The translations under genes were made by a program, and so were the position numbers. DNA of 64,000 nt from an uncultured Maribacter sp. (GTDB taxonomy: Bacteria > Bacteroidota > Bacteroidia > Flavobacteriales > Flavobacteriaceae): the NCBI RefSeq assembly GCF_947495965.1, contig NZ_CANMBB010000011.1:1-64000 (forward strand), read 5' to 3'. Below are positions 43,022-51,759 of this stretch, in pieces. Under the pieces are notes generated by a model. The model saw only the letters and a list, made by a program, of their open reading frames with translations, was not told where the DNA came from and did no database searches. Position 1 is the stretch's first letter. The number at the start of each line of letters is the position of its first letter.

Positions 43022-44338
43022 ATGAGCACCAAAACTACTTCTTATGTGCCTTATAAGGTAAAAGATATTTCCCTAGCTGATTGGGGTAGAAAAGAAATTA
43101 ATCTTGCAGAAGCAGAAATGCCTGGTTTAATGGCTCTCCGTGAAGAATATAAAGATAAGCAACCTTTAAAAGGAGCAAGAATTGCTGGTTGTTTACATAT
43201 GACTATACAAACTGCTGTACTTATAGAAACTTTGGTTGCCTTAGGTGCAGATGTTACTTGGAGTTCTTGTAACATATTTTCTACACAAGACCAAGCAGCA
43301 GCAGCAATTGCAGCAGCTGGAATTCCTGTATATGCATGGAAAGGCATGACAGAGGAAGAGTTTGAATGGTGTATAGAACAAACGTTATTTTTTGGTGAAG
43401 AGAAAAAACCTCTAAACCTTATTTTAGATGATGGTGGCGATTTAACGAATATGGTTTTAGACCAATTTCCAGAACTAGCAGCTGGCATTAACGGTTTAAG
43501 TGAAGAAACTACTACTGGTGTTCACCGTTTATATGAAAGAATGAAAAATGGCACATTACCAATGCCTGCTATTAATATTAATGACTCCGTTACTAAATCT
43601 AAATTCGATAATAAATATGGTTGTCGTGAAAGTGCTGTTGATGCTATAAGAAGAGCTACAGATTTAATGCTTGCTGGTAAGCGCGTAGTTGTTTGTGGCT
43701 ATGGTGATGTTGGTAAGGGTTCTGCTGCTTCCTTTAAAGGTGCTGGTGCAATTGTTACAGTAACAGAAATTGACCCAATTTGTGCTTTGCAAGCAGCAAT
43801 GGATGGTTTTGAAGTAAAACGTTTAGAAACTGTTGTTGGTAATGCAGATATTATTATAACTACAACAGGAAATAAAGACATAGTTCAAGGGAAGCATTTT
43901 GAAGCTATGAAAGACAAAACTGTTGTTTGTAATATTGGTCATTTTGATAATGAAATTGACATGGCTTGGTTAAATAAAAACCATGGTGCTAGCAAAGTAG
44001 AAATTAAACCACAAGTAGATAAATACACCATTGATGGAAAAGATATTATTTTACTTGCCGAAGGACGTTTAGTAAACCTTGGCTGTGCTACTGGACACCC
44101 AAGTTTTGTAATGAGTAACTCTTTTACCAACCAAACTTTAGCACAACTAGAGCTTTGGACTAATAGAGATGCTTATGAGAATAAAGTATATATGCTTCCT
44201 AAGCATTTAGATGAAAAAGTAGCAAAACTTCATTTAGCAAAAATTGGTGTAGAACTTACAGAATTAAGAGAAGACCAAGCAGAATATATTGGTGTAACTG
44301 TAAAAGGACCTTTTAAACCTGAATATTACAGGTACTAA
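43022..44338 (+). CDS. ahcY: Adenosylhomocysteinase
   Basis: The 438-residue enzyme hydrolyses S-adenosylhomocysteine to adenosine and homocysteine in the methyl cycle. The NAD-binding GYGDVGKG is at 226-233. [16 protein letters not shown] near 56-71, DDGGDLT at 136-142 and the terminal KPEYYRY match the family, and the length is that of the bacterial short form. It is monocistronic, with a tandem pair of strong terminators. Confidence 0.97.
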   Translation: MSTKTTSYVPYKVKDISLADWGRKEINLAEAEMPGLMALREEYKDKQPLKGARIAGCLHMTIQTAVLIETLVALGADVTWSSCNIFSTQDQAAAAIAAAGIPVYAWKGMTEEEFEWCIEQTLFFGEEKKPLNLILDDGGDLTNMVLDQFPELAAGINGLSEETTTGVHRLYERMKNGTLPMPAININDSVTKSKFDNKYGCRESAVDAIRRATDLMLAGKRVVVCGYGDVGKGSAASFKGAGAIVTVTEIDPICALQAAMDGFEVKRLETVVGNADIIITTTGNKDIVQGKHFEAMKDKTVVCNIGHFDNEIDMAWLNKNHGASKVEIKPQVDKYTIDGKDIILLAEGRLVNLGCATGHPSFVMSNSFTNQTLAQLELWTNRDAYENKVYMLPKHLDEKVAKLHLAKIGVELTELREDQAEYIGVTVKGPFKPEYYRY

Positions 44339-44365
44339 AAAGCTATTCTTCTTAATAAGCATAAC

Positions 44366-44400
44366 AAAAGCCCTTATTAAAATTTAATAAGGGCTTTTTA
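44366..44400. terminator. Terminator after ahcY
   Basis: AAAAGCCCTTATTAAA and TTTAATAAGGGCTTTT (44367-44398) form a nearly perfect long stem followed by TTTTTA. This is the first of two adjacent terminators. Confidence 0.9.
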
Positions 44401-44430
44401 TATACCTATTGAGTAAACTTCAGGTATAAA

Positions 44431-44464
44431 AAAACCCTCTCAATAAAATTGAGAGGGTTTTTTA
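44431..44464. terminator. Terminator between ahcY and rpmA
   Basis: ACCCTCTCAAT-AAA-ATTGAGAGGGT has a perfect 11-bp stem with A-runs before and T-runs after. It works for rpmA on the minus strand and as a backup for ahcY. Confidence 0.9.
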
Positions 44465-44483
44465 CTTTATTATTATAGGTTTA

Positions 44484-44744
44484 TTAAGCCTCAAAAGGCT
44501 CAATGGAAACATAAGATTTTCCTCCTACTTTTTTCTGGAACTTAACAATACCATCTACACGTGCGTGTAATGTATGGTCTTTACCTAAGTATACATTTTC
44601 ACCTGGATTATGTACTGTTCCTCTTTGTCTTACGATAATGTTTCCGGCAATTGCTGCTTGCCCGCCAAAAATCTTAACACCTAAACGTTTCGATTCTGAC
44701 TCTCTACCGTTTTTAGAACTACCTACACCTTTTTTATGTGCCAT
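44484..44744 (-). CDS. rpmA: 50S ribosomal protein L27
   Basis: The 86-residue protein starts [20 protein letters not shown], has [23 protein letters not shown] and [15 protein letters not shown], all standard for L27, which lies near the peptidyl-transferase centre. There is no N-terminal extension of the Firmicutes type. It follows rplU by 27 bases in the conserved rplU-rpmA operon. Confidence 0.98.
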   Translation of the reverse strand: MAHKKGVGSSKNGRESESKRLGVKIFGGQAAIAGNIIVRQRGTVHNPGENVYLGKDHTLHARVDGIVKFQKKVGGKSYVSIEPFEA

Positions 44745-44771
44745 TTTGTTACGGTTTTATATTGTTACTAC

Positions 44772-45434
44772 TTATGCTGGTTTCCCACCATCTAATTCGT
44801 CTTGCCATTTTTTTAACTCGTCCCATTTGCCTTCAGCTGCTAATTTAGCTTGAGCTGGCCAAGTATCTGTTACGTGATTTCCACGAACATCTGAAATAAC
44901 TTCAGAAATTTTCTCTGCTTTTGTTTTTGCTAAATCAGCAAAAGTTGCAATTCCTGCAGCGGTTAAAGTTTCAGCGATTTTTGGACCAATACCTTCAATC
45001 TTCTTTAAATCATCTGCTTTAGCACTTGCTGCCTTCTTTGGAGCTGCTTTTTTAGCCGCTACTTTAGGAGCTGCTTCTTTTTTAGGAGCGGCCTCTTTCT
45101 TTGGAGCTGCTTTTTTAGCACCAGAAGACACTATGCTCTCAATTACGATTTCAGTTAAAGACTGGCGGTGACCATTCTTTTTTCTATAACCTTTACGTCT
45201 TTTCTTATGAAAAACGATTACTTTATCACCTCTTAGGTGCTTAATGACTTTAGCCTCAACAGCGGCTCCGTCTATAGCTGGGGCGCCAATAGTAACATTC
45301 TTACCGTCATCTAAAAGAAGTACATTGTCAAAAGTTACCTTTTTTCCTTCTTCCGTTTGTAAACGGTGAACATACACTTTTTGGTCTTTTGCAACTTTAA
45401 ATTGCTGCCCTGCCATCTCTACAATTGCGTACAT
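44772..45434 (-). CDS. rplU: 50S ribosomal protein L21 with a helix-hairpin-helix extension
   Basis: The 220-residue protein is twice the normal L21 length. Residues 1-104 are L21 (MYAIVEMAGQQFKV, FHKKRRKGYRKKNGHRQ). Residues 105-140 are a Lys/Ala/Pro-rich linker of KKxAPKKEA repeats. Residues 141-175 form a helix-hairpin-helix unit, DDLKKIEGIGPKIAETLTAAGI, and a helical tail follows to 220. Such a fusion occurs in some Flavobacteria. The added part may bind rRNA or DNA. It has its own promoter and leader hairpin. Confidence 0.95.
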   Translation of the reverse strand: MYAIVEMAGQQFKVAKDQKVYVHRLQTEEGKKVTFDNVLLLDDGKNVTIGAPAIDGAAVEAKVIKHLRGDKVIVFHKKRRKGYRKKNGHRQSLTEIVIESIVSSGAKKAAPKKEAAPKKEAAPKVAAKKAAPKKAASAKADDLKKIEGIGPKIAETLTAAGIATFADLAKTKAEKISEVISDVRGNHVTDTWPAQAKLAAEGKWDELKKWQDELDGGKPA

Positions 45435-45459
45435 AGCGTGTATTAATTTAATATTAAAA

Positions 45460-45480
45460 CCTATTTATTTTTTAAATAGG
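45460..45480 (-). promoter_or_regulatory. 5' leader hairpin of rplU
   Basis: CCTATTTA and TAAATAGG form a perfect 8-bp stem with a 5-base loop, directly downstream of the rplU -7 box and therefore at the predicted 5' end of the rplU-rpmA mRNA. Ribosomal-protein operons are often controlled by leader structures; L21 itself could be the ligand (inference). Confidence 0.45.
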
Positions 45481-45486
45481 CGGGTG

Positions 45487-45516
45487 CAAATATACTTCTA
45501 ATTATATAATTCACAA
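45487..45516 (-). promoter_or_regulatory. rplU promoter, -33 and -7 elements
   Basis: On the minus strand TTG (45516-45514), exactly 19 bases, then TATATTTG (45494-45487). This is a textbook match to the Bacteroidota promoter consensus and the best promoter in the window. Confidence 0.8.
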
Positions 45517-45544
45517 GGTTTTTAGTGCTTTTTTTACGTAAATT

Positions 45545-46465
45545 TTAATGCTTTTTAGTAGGGTGCTTTTTTTTATTTACTAGCCAAACTCCAAAAAGAA
45601 TTATTACACCTCCAACTATTTGGTATAAATTTATTGTTTCGCCATCTAAAATACCCCATAAAATTGCAACCAAAGGAATTATATATGTTACAGATGCCGA
45701 AAATACAGGGCTAGATATATGAATTAGTTTATTAAAAAGAATATTTGCTACTGCAGTTCCCAAAATAGCTAAAACAAGTATGTAACCCAATGCCTTTTGT
45801 ATTTCTATACTTTTATAATTTACTTCTAAAATCCCACCATATGCTAACATAATAATCGCAGGTATAATTACTACTCCAAAACTACCAGTAGTAACCTGCA
45901 ATGGTGTTAAATGCGCTAAGTGCCTCTTAATAATATTTATGTTAAAAGCATACCCCAAAGCAGATAAAAAGATAAAAATAGAATACCAATAATTTTGGTT
46001 AGGACTAAATTCCAAACCAACAACTACCAAAGCTATTGTTCCTAAAAGACCAATAAACACCCCTAAAATTTGCCTTTTATTTATAGCTAAACCAAATAAC
46101 CAAACCCCTACCAAAGTAGTTGCTAACGGAACTATAGAGTTCAAAATAGAGGTTATTCCACTGTCAATTTCTGTTTGCGCAATAGCAAAAAAGAATGGTG
46201 GAAAAAAAGAACTTAAAAAACCTGCTATAGAAATCCATTTCCAATCTCTTAAGCTTATATTTTTTAAACTTTTTATTCCAAATACAAATAAAAATAGAGA
46301 GGCAAAAATAATTCGTAGACCACCTACTTGCAAAGAACTAAACCCTACTAGACCCTTTTTTATTAAAATAAAGGAAGACCCCCATATAAAGGATAATAGT
46401 GCCAGATAAAGCCATTTCTTTTTAAAATTATTCACTCCAAAACATTTCGTACAAATTTGACTCAA
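45545..46465 (-). CDS. EamA-family (DMT) membrane transporter
   Basis: The 306-residue protein has ten membrane helices in two EamA repeats: LALLSFIWGSSFILIKKG near residues 20-37 and a second copy from about 160. It belongs to the drug/metabolite transporter superfamily, which exports amino acids or metabolites; the substrate is not evident. A GTG at 46435 would remove the first ten residues (MSQICTKCFG), which look unlike the family, so the true start may be there. It is divergent from the metal-uptake locus. Confidence 0.9.
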   Translation of the reverse strand: MSQICTKCFGVNNFKKKWLYLALLSFIWGSSFILIKKGLVGFSSLQVGGLRIIFASLFLFVFGIKSLKNISLRDWKWISIAGFLSSFFPPFFFAIAQTEIDSGITSILNSIVPLATTLVGVWLFGLAINKRQILGVFIGLLGTIALVVVGLEFSPNQNYWYSIFIFLSALGYAFNINIIKRHLAHLTPLQVTTGSFGVVIIPAIIMLAYGGILEVNYKSIEIQKALGYILVLAILGTAVANILFNKLIHISSPVFSASVTYIIPLVAILWGILDGETINLYQIVGGVIILFGVWLVNKKKHPTKKH

Positions 46466-46471
46466 TTTTTA

Positions 46472-46485
46472 ATATTACGTAATAT
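46472..46485. promoter_or_regulatory. Perfect 14-base palindrome in a divergent promoter region
   Basis: ATATTACGTAATAT is a perfect palindrome between the EamA gene and the metal-uptake locus. It could be an operator. It is AT-rich, so chance occurrence is not excluded. Confidence 0.3.
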
Positions 46486-46553
46486 AAAACCTTATTTTTT
46501 TTATCAATAATTGTGTCCTACTTTTACAAAAATTAAATTTCTAACATTTTATA

Positions 46554-46928
46554 TTGAAACTTTATTTTTCCTATTTTCTTGTATTACTTTATTTACTTGC
46601 TATGACAAGGCCTGTTCTGCCTTTATTAGAATATATTTCTAATAAAGATTATATAGCAGAGGTTCTTTGCATCAATAAAGAAAAAACAGAACTTAATTGC
46701 CAAGGAAAATGCTATTTAATGCAACAATTAAAAGCGCAAGAAAAAAACAAAACACCTAATGTTCCTAAAGTTTCCTTGGAAGAATACCCAATAGGTTTTG
46801 TTTATTTAGCAAAACTTGAATTGCCCTACAGAGAAAACTTATCTTCTAAAATTTATATAAAACATACCGAAAATTATCACTTTCTCTTCTACAAGAGCTC
46901 ATTAAAACCACCTATTTATTTAAGCTAA
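46554..46928 (+). CDS. Small membrane-anchored cysteine-containing protein of a metal-uptake locus
   Basis: The 124-residue product starts with TTG. It has one N-terminal membrane segment (about 3-20) and then a three-cysteine motif, VLCINKEKTELNCQGKCYL (Cys39, Cys49, Cys53), that could bind metal or form a disulfide. I do not recognise a named family, but proteins with this CxGKCYL motif are often found before TonB receptors in Bacteroidota. It ends 88 bases before the receptor gene and is probably in its operon. Confidence 0.75.
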   Translation: MKLYFSYFLVLLYLLAMTRPVLPLLEYISNKDYIAEVLCINKEKTELNCQGKCYLMQQLKAQEKNKTPNVPKVSLEEYPIGFVYLAKLELPYRENLSSKIYIKHTENYHFLFYKSSLKPPIYLS

Positions 46929-47016
46929 AATAAATACATTCTAGGTTTTACAATTCTATTTTAAAAATTTGAGTGAGAGCAAAACAGCTGTCACTTAAAC
47001 TTTAACAATCTCACAA

Positions 47017-49353
47017 ATGAAAAAAATTAGTACATTATTGCTTGTTTTAGCAATAAGCTCATTAACATATGCTCAAAATACATATAAAGGAAAAGTAGTA
47101 GGCGAAAATAATGAAGCGTTATATGGAGCAACAATAATCTCCACAACAAAAAAAGGAACATCAACAAATAAAAAAGGAGATTTTTCAATTACATTAAAAG
47201 ACAACTCCGAGGTTACTGTTAGTTATATTGGATATAAAGATGCTTCTATAATTCTTACTTCTGAATTAAATGTAATACAACTTCAAACATCAGAAGAATC
47301 ACTAGAAGAAGTTGTAATATCTGCCAGCAGAGAACAACAAAAAAGAAAGGAAGTACCAGCAGCTATTTCGGTTATTAGTGCTCAGAATATAAAAGAAACA
47401 AAACCCTTTGGTATTGAGCAAATTGTTAACCAAGTTCCTGGGGTTTTTATGGCTACCTCTAAGGCGTCTAGTAATGAGGTTCACTTTATGTCTGTTCGCT
47501 CTCCTATTTCTACAAAATCTTTATTCTTATATGTAGAAGACGGCCTTCCTATTAGGCCAACAGCTGTGTTTAATCACAATGCCTTATTAGAAATGAATAA
47601 CACTTCTTTTGAAAGGGTTGAAGTTTTAAAAGGGCCCGCATCAAGCATATACGGAAGCGAATCTATTGGTGGTAGTTTTAACTTTTTAACCAAAAATCCT
47701 AAACCCGGATTACATGGTAGTATTGGCTTCCAAGCAAATGATATGGGCGTTAAAAAATACGAAGCTGAAATATCTAACCATAACTCCAAAAATTTTGGCT
47801 TTTATGTTGGTACACACTATATTTTTAGAGAAAATGGACCAATTGAACATAGCGATTATGAAAAGTTTGCGATTACTTTTAAAACTATTAATGATTTTTC
47901 TGAAACTCTAAAATGGACAAATGCCATTACTTTAGTAGATTTCAGGACAGATATGACGGGTTCTTTAAGTGAATCTGATTATCTGGGTGGTAATTATGAA
48001 AGTGACCAAACTTTTACAGAAAGGGTTGCTCTTGCTTTTAGATATAGAAGCACTTTGGATAAATATTGGAATGATAACAACAAAACATCATTCAACTTTA
48101 TATACAGAGACAATAGGATGGACCAAATACCATCTTACAGAGTTCGTCAATTTAGAGATGATAACAGACAATTAACTGGTTTTGCTTCCGGAGAGACAAA
48201 CTCGGATCAATTTGTTAGTTATGTAGGATTAATACAACATAAAATAGATTTTAATTTTCTTAATTCTTCATTAATTGTTGGTGGTTTTGCAGATTTATCT
48301 CCTCAAGACTATGTAGCCGAAAACATAAGTATTACGGTAGACCCTACTACAGGGCAAAACCTTAGCTACTCCAAAAATTCTAACGATTATATTTTAAACT
48401 ACGAAGCAGATATTTTAAACTACGCTGGTTATTTCCAATATGAAATTTCACCTATTAAAGATTTAAAAATCACTGCTGCTTTACGTTATGACAAATTTAC
48501 GTATGATTATAATAACCGTATAGACGGGCAAGCTGGAGCTCAGGACACAAAATCGGAATACAATAACATTTCCCCTAAATTAGGCGCAAACTTTAACTTT
48601 TCTAACACTGGGGGTATTTATGCAAACTATTCTAATGGTTTTACTCCGCCCCAAACTTCTGATTTATACAGAAACAGCCTTGTAGATATTGGCGGAGAAA
48701 TTTTTGATTTAAAACCAAGCGATTATAACAACTATGAAGTTGGTGGTTACTTTAAAAATAATACTTGGAAGTTAGATGCAGCTTTGTATATATTAAAAGG
48801 AAAAAATACATTAATAACACTTAGAGACCCTAATGATCTTTTCTACAATGCCAATGCAGGAAAAACACGATCCATGGGAATAGAATATGGAATAACATTT
48901 AATGCCACAAAAGAAATTACATTAAGCTATAATGGTAGTTATACCAACCATAAATATATTAGCTTTTTTGAAAGGGGAACAGATTATTCTAACACACCTA
49001 TGGAGACTGCACCAAAACTATTAGGCATGTCTACAATAACCTACAAACCATCATACTTTAAAAATTTTAAAATAGCTGCCGAACATGAATTAGTTGGCAA
49101 ATACAATACTAGTTTTGAAGGCCAAATTGATAATCAAGATGGAACTTTTAGTACTGCCACCTATGATGGACACAACATCATAAACCTAAAAGCAACGTAT
49201 GGCTACAAAAAATTTGAAATCTGGGCACATGCCCTAAACATCTTTGATGATTTATACTCTGTTAGAGCTTCTTACAATAGATTTAGAGGTGAGAACAGTT
49301 ATATAATTGGAAATCCAAGAGCTTTCCACGGAGGAATAAAATACTCCTTTTAA
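47017..49353 (+). CDS. TonB-dependent receptor with carboxypeptidase-regulatory-like domain
   Basis: The 778-residue protein has a signal peptide (ending LTYAQ near residue 20), then a CarboxypepD_reg-like domain (about 22-95: YKGKVVGENNEALYGATI and VTVSYIGYKDA). The plug (about 100-225) has EVVISASREQQKRKEVPAAI and VLKGPASSIYGSESIGG, and a barrel ends in RAFHGGIKYSF. With the following PepSY protein it resembles siderophore, heme or copper uptake loci. It is expected to work with TonB-ExbBD. Confidence 0.95.
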   Translation: MKKISTLLLVLAISSLTYAQNTYKGKVVGENNEALYGATIISTTKKGTSTNKKGDFSITLKDNSEVTVSYIGYKDASIILTSELNVIQLQTSEESLEEVVISASREQQKRKEVPAAISVISAQNIKETKPFGIEQIVNQVPGVFMATSKASSNEVHFMSVRSPISTKSLFLYVEDGLPIRPTAVFNHNALLEMNNTSFERVEVLKGPASSIYGSESIGGSFNFLTKNPKPGLHGSIGFQANDMGVKKYEAEISNHNSKNFGFYVGTHYIFRENGPIEHSDYEKFAITFKTINDFSETLKWTNAITLVDFRTDMTGSLSESDYLGGNYESDQTFTERVALAFRYRSTLDKYWNDNNKTSFNFIYRDNRMDQIPSYRVRQFRDDNRQLTGFASGETNSDQFVSYVGLIQHKIDFNFLNSSLIVGGFADLSPQDYVAENISITVDPTTGQNLSYSKNSNDYILNYEADILNYAGYFQYEISPIKDLKITAALRYDKFTYDYNNRIDGQAGAQDTKSEYNNISPKLGANFNFSNTGGIYANYSNGFTPPQTSDLYRNSLVDIGGEIFDLKPSDYNNYEVGGYFKNNTWKLDAALYILKGKNTLITLRDPNDLFYNANAGKTRSMGIEYGITFNATKEITLSYNGSYTNHKYISFFERGTDYSNTPMETAPKLLGMSTITYKPSYFKNFKIAAEHELVGKYNTSFEGQIDNQDGTFSTATYDGHNIINLKATYGYKKFEIWAHALNIFDDLYSVRASYNRFRGENSYIIGNPRAFHGGIKYSF

Positions 49354-49403
49354 TTTATCTATGGGGCGTTAGTTTTAACACCCCATTTTTTAAAATCAAA
49401 GAA

Positions 49404-50657
49404 ATGAAAAAAAATGATTTATTAAATAAGTGGCTTTGGAAGTGGCATGTAATTGCGGGATTAATTTCTGCCCCTTTTGTTATAATACTAGCTATTACTG
49501 GTTTTATATATTTATTAAAAGCAAATTATGAAATTCCAAGACAAAAGAATATTACACAGGTAGAAGTAAAAGGCTCTCCAATAAATTTTCAGGAACAATT
49601 AGAGATTGCAAATAAAAAAGCAATAAAAAAACCAAACGCTATGGTTATTCCACAATACAAAAACCAAGCAACAGAATTTGTGTCTGGTAAATTTGGAGGA
49701 AAAACCACACTTTATGTTAACCCATACCAAGGAAATGTTTCGGGTGAAATTGTACCTAAAAACACTTTAATGTATAAAATAAGAAAAATACATGGCGAGT
49801 TATTATTAGGTAAATGGGGCACTAAAATTGTAGAACTCATTGCCAGTTGGATGGTTGTTCTTATTATTACTGGTCTTTATGTTTGGTGGCCTTCTAGAGA
49901 TTGGAGCTTAAAAGGCTTTTTTATTCCTAGAATTAACCAAGGAAAACAAATTCTCTTTAGAGATTTACATGTAATTTTTAGCTTCTGGGTATCTGGTCTT
50001 TTACTACTTACTTTAGCTGGTGGTTTTCCATGGACTGATGTTTTTGGTGCTAATTTTAAATGGCTACAAGAAGTAACTAATACCGGATACCCTGCAACAT
50101 GGCAAGGGCGTAGCTTTAAATCTAGCGTTACTGGAGGAGCTCCGCTTAGCCTTGATGCTATGGTAATTAGAGCAAAAGCACTACAATTAGAAGGCAAAGT
50201 ATCAATAGAACTTCCTCAAGGTAAAGAAGGAGTCTATAGTGTATCCAATGAATTATTTTCTAATTTAAGCGCACAAAAAAAATTACATTTTGACCAGTAT
50301 AGCGGAAAACTAATTCACGAAAACACTTGGAAAGATGTTGGTATTCTTATGCGAGGAAGAATGTGGCTTATGGCTTTTCATCAAGGGCAATTTGGCGCTT
50401 GGAACTGGTGGCTCATGCTGTTTACTGCTTTCGCATTATTTACAGCCAGCACTTCTGCTGTAGTTTCTTATATAAAAAGGAAAAGAAAAGGCAGTTGGAG
50501 TATTCCTAAAGTGCCTAAAAAATTTAATGTTGGTTATGGCATTATTACAGTATTAATCATATTATCTATAGTATTCCCCTTATTTGGTATTAGTCTAATT
50601 TTAATTTCTATTGTAGGATTTTTTAGAAAAAGAAAAGTAGCTTTAAGCTTATCATAA
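49404..50657 (+). CDS. PepSY-associated membrane protein, probable ferric-siderophore or heme reductase
   Basis: The 417-residue protein has a first helix in residues about 8-36 (WKWHVIAGLISAPFVIILAITGFIYLL), two PepSY-type extracytoplasmic regions, and helices near 140-160, 185-205, 330-355 and 375-405. Heme-coordinating histidines are likely in KWHVIAG, KIHGELLLG, RDLHVIFSFW and AFHQG. Such PepSY-TM proteins follow TonB receptors and are thought to reduce imported iron or copper complexes. The gene begins 50 bases after the receptor and so is probably co-transcribed. Confidence 0.92.
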   Translation: MKKNDLLNKWLWKWHVIAGLISAPFVIILAITGFIYLLKANYEIPRQKNITQVEVKGSPINFQEQLEIANKKAIKKPNAMVIPQYKNQATEFVSGKFGGKTTLYVNPYQGNVSGEIVPKNTLMYKIRKIHGELLLGKWGTKIVELIASWMVVLIITGLYVWWPSRDWSLKGFFIPRINQGKQILFRDLHVIFSFWVSGLLLLTLAGGFPWTDVFGANFKWLQEVTNTGYPATWQGRSFKSSVTGGAPLSLDAMVIRAKALQLEGKVSIELPQGKEGVYSVSNELFSNLSAQKKLHFDQYSGKLIHENTWKDVGILMRGRMWLMAFHQGQFGAWNWWLMLFTAFALFTASTSAVVSYIKRKRKGSWSIPKVPKKFNVGYGIITVLIILSIVFPLFGISLILISIVGFFRKRKVALSLS

Positions 50658-50710
50658 AAAATGAATTTTAAAATTTCTATGAATGCTTTACAATTCATAA
50701 AGAAAGGAAT

Positions 50711-50740
50711 AAAGCTGTTTTGTATCTTTGAAACAGCTTT
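50711..50740 (+). promoter_or_regulatory. -7 promoter box inside a perfect inverted repeat
   Basis: AAAGCTGTTT (50711-50720) and AAACAGCTTT (50731-50740) are exact inverted 10-mers. The -7 box TATCTTTG (50723-50730) lies entirely in the spacer. A regulator bound here would directly block RNA polymerase. The alternative is a terminator stem for the PepSY gene, weakened by its 10-base loop and poor T-run. Confidence 0.5.
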
Positions 50741-50770
50741 ATTATGTTATACAAAATAACTATCCTAACC

Positions 50771-51193
50771 ATGAAAAAATATATACTTGTTCTAATTGCA
50801 ATTGCAACGTACACTCTTACCTCTTGTAAAGAAGAAAAAAAGGCGGCTGCCCAACCAACTCAAATGCAGCAAGTAATGGCCATTCATGATGAGGTTATGC
50901 CTAAAATGGGTGAACTAGGAAAACTAGTTAGTACTTTAAAACCTATGATAGATTCTACCGAAACAGGTATGCAATATGAAAAGGCTATGATAGATTTGCA
51001 AAATGCCAATAAATCTATGATGGATTGGATGCAAGGTTTTGGTTCTAAATTTGATTCTGACGAAATTCTTAATGGAAAAGAGTTAACTGCCGAAAAACAA
51101 AACTTATTAAATGAAGAAGAAGAGAGTGTTAAAGAAGTTGCAAATTTAATACATACTAGTATTGCTAATGCAGAGGCCTTACTTAAAAAATAA
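50771..51193 (+). CDS. Helical lipoprotein of unknown function
   Basis: The 140-residue product has a lipoprotein signal peptide (LTSC, Cys18). The body is helical and rich in Met and Glu: AIHDEVMPKMGELGKLVSTL, then DLQNANKSMMDWM and a final coiled segment ending AEALLKK. It resembles the helical lipoproteins misleadingly annotated as viral A-type inclusion protein in Bacteroidota. The start at 50771 follows from the signal peptide. It sits between the metal-uptake locus and gldD, tail-to-tail with gldD. Confidence 0.8.
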   Translation: MKKYILVLIAIATYTLTSCKEEKKAAAQPTQMQQVMAIHDEVMPKMGELGKLVSTLKPMIDSTETGMQYEKAMIDLQNANKSMMDWMQGFGSKFDSDEILNGKELTAEKQNLLNEEEESVKEVANLIHTSIANAEALLKK

Positions 51194-51198
51194 GAACT

Positions 51199-51759
51199 TC
51201 AATCTTTCCATTTTAGGCTTTCCATTATTTTTCCTATATCTTCCTTTAAATATGCTGCTGCAGGATAAATAGAATCATAATTTGGTTTTGTATAAAAATA
51301 TAAAGAACCCGTAATAAAATGTTTTGTACTATCAGTAGCAAAAAACTGAGATTGTGATGCTGCATTACCAACAACCTCAAACAAAACACCATGTACCTTT
51401 TTTTCTGGGTTACTAAATACTTGCGGATGAATACCATCTGCCTTTACTGCATGCTCATAACTAAGCCTTTCCGCATCCGTAATTAATTTACTTAAATTGT
51501 TATCTACTTTTTTATAGCTAATAAAAATTGCTCCTTTCATCTCAGGATAAGAAATAACAAAAGAATTATCTTTCTTTTTATCTATTAACGCATTATCATT
51601 ATAAAGAAATTCAAAATTACTAGTCTCTACCTTTTTATTATTACCTAAAACATACTCTAAACGCAATTGCGCTTTAGGTTTAGGCAGAGGTTCTTTTTCT
51701 TGACAACTTACCAAACAAATTAGCAATATTAATACACTAAAGCTATATTTAAGAATCAT
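51199..51759 (-). CDS. gldD: Gliding motility lipoprotein GldD
   Basis: The 186-residue lipoprotein has lipobox CLVSC (Cys19), then LPKPKAQLRLEY, typical of GldD. FVISYPEMKGAIFISYKKV, HAVKADGI and the final DIGKIMESLKW follow. GldD is needed for gliding and T9SS function in Flavobacterium. It overlaps gldE by 11 bases, the conserved gldD-gldE pairing. Confidence 0.94.
   Translation of the reverse strand: MILKYSFSVLILLICLVSCQEKEPLPKPKAQLRLEYVLGNNKKVETSNFEFLYNDNALIDKKKDNSFVISYPEMKGAIFISYKKVDNNLSKLITDAERLSYEHAVKADGIHPQVFSNPEKKVHGVLFEVVGNAASQSQFFATDSTKHFITGSLYFYTKPNYDSIYPAAAYLKEDIGKIMESLKWKD

Noticed and set aside
45005-45120. Possible tandem DNA repeat in rplU
   Set aside because: It is the Lys/Ala/Pro linker of the L21 fusion, a coding low-complexity region rather than a separate repeat element.
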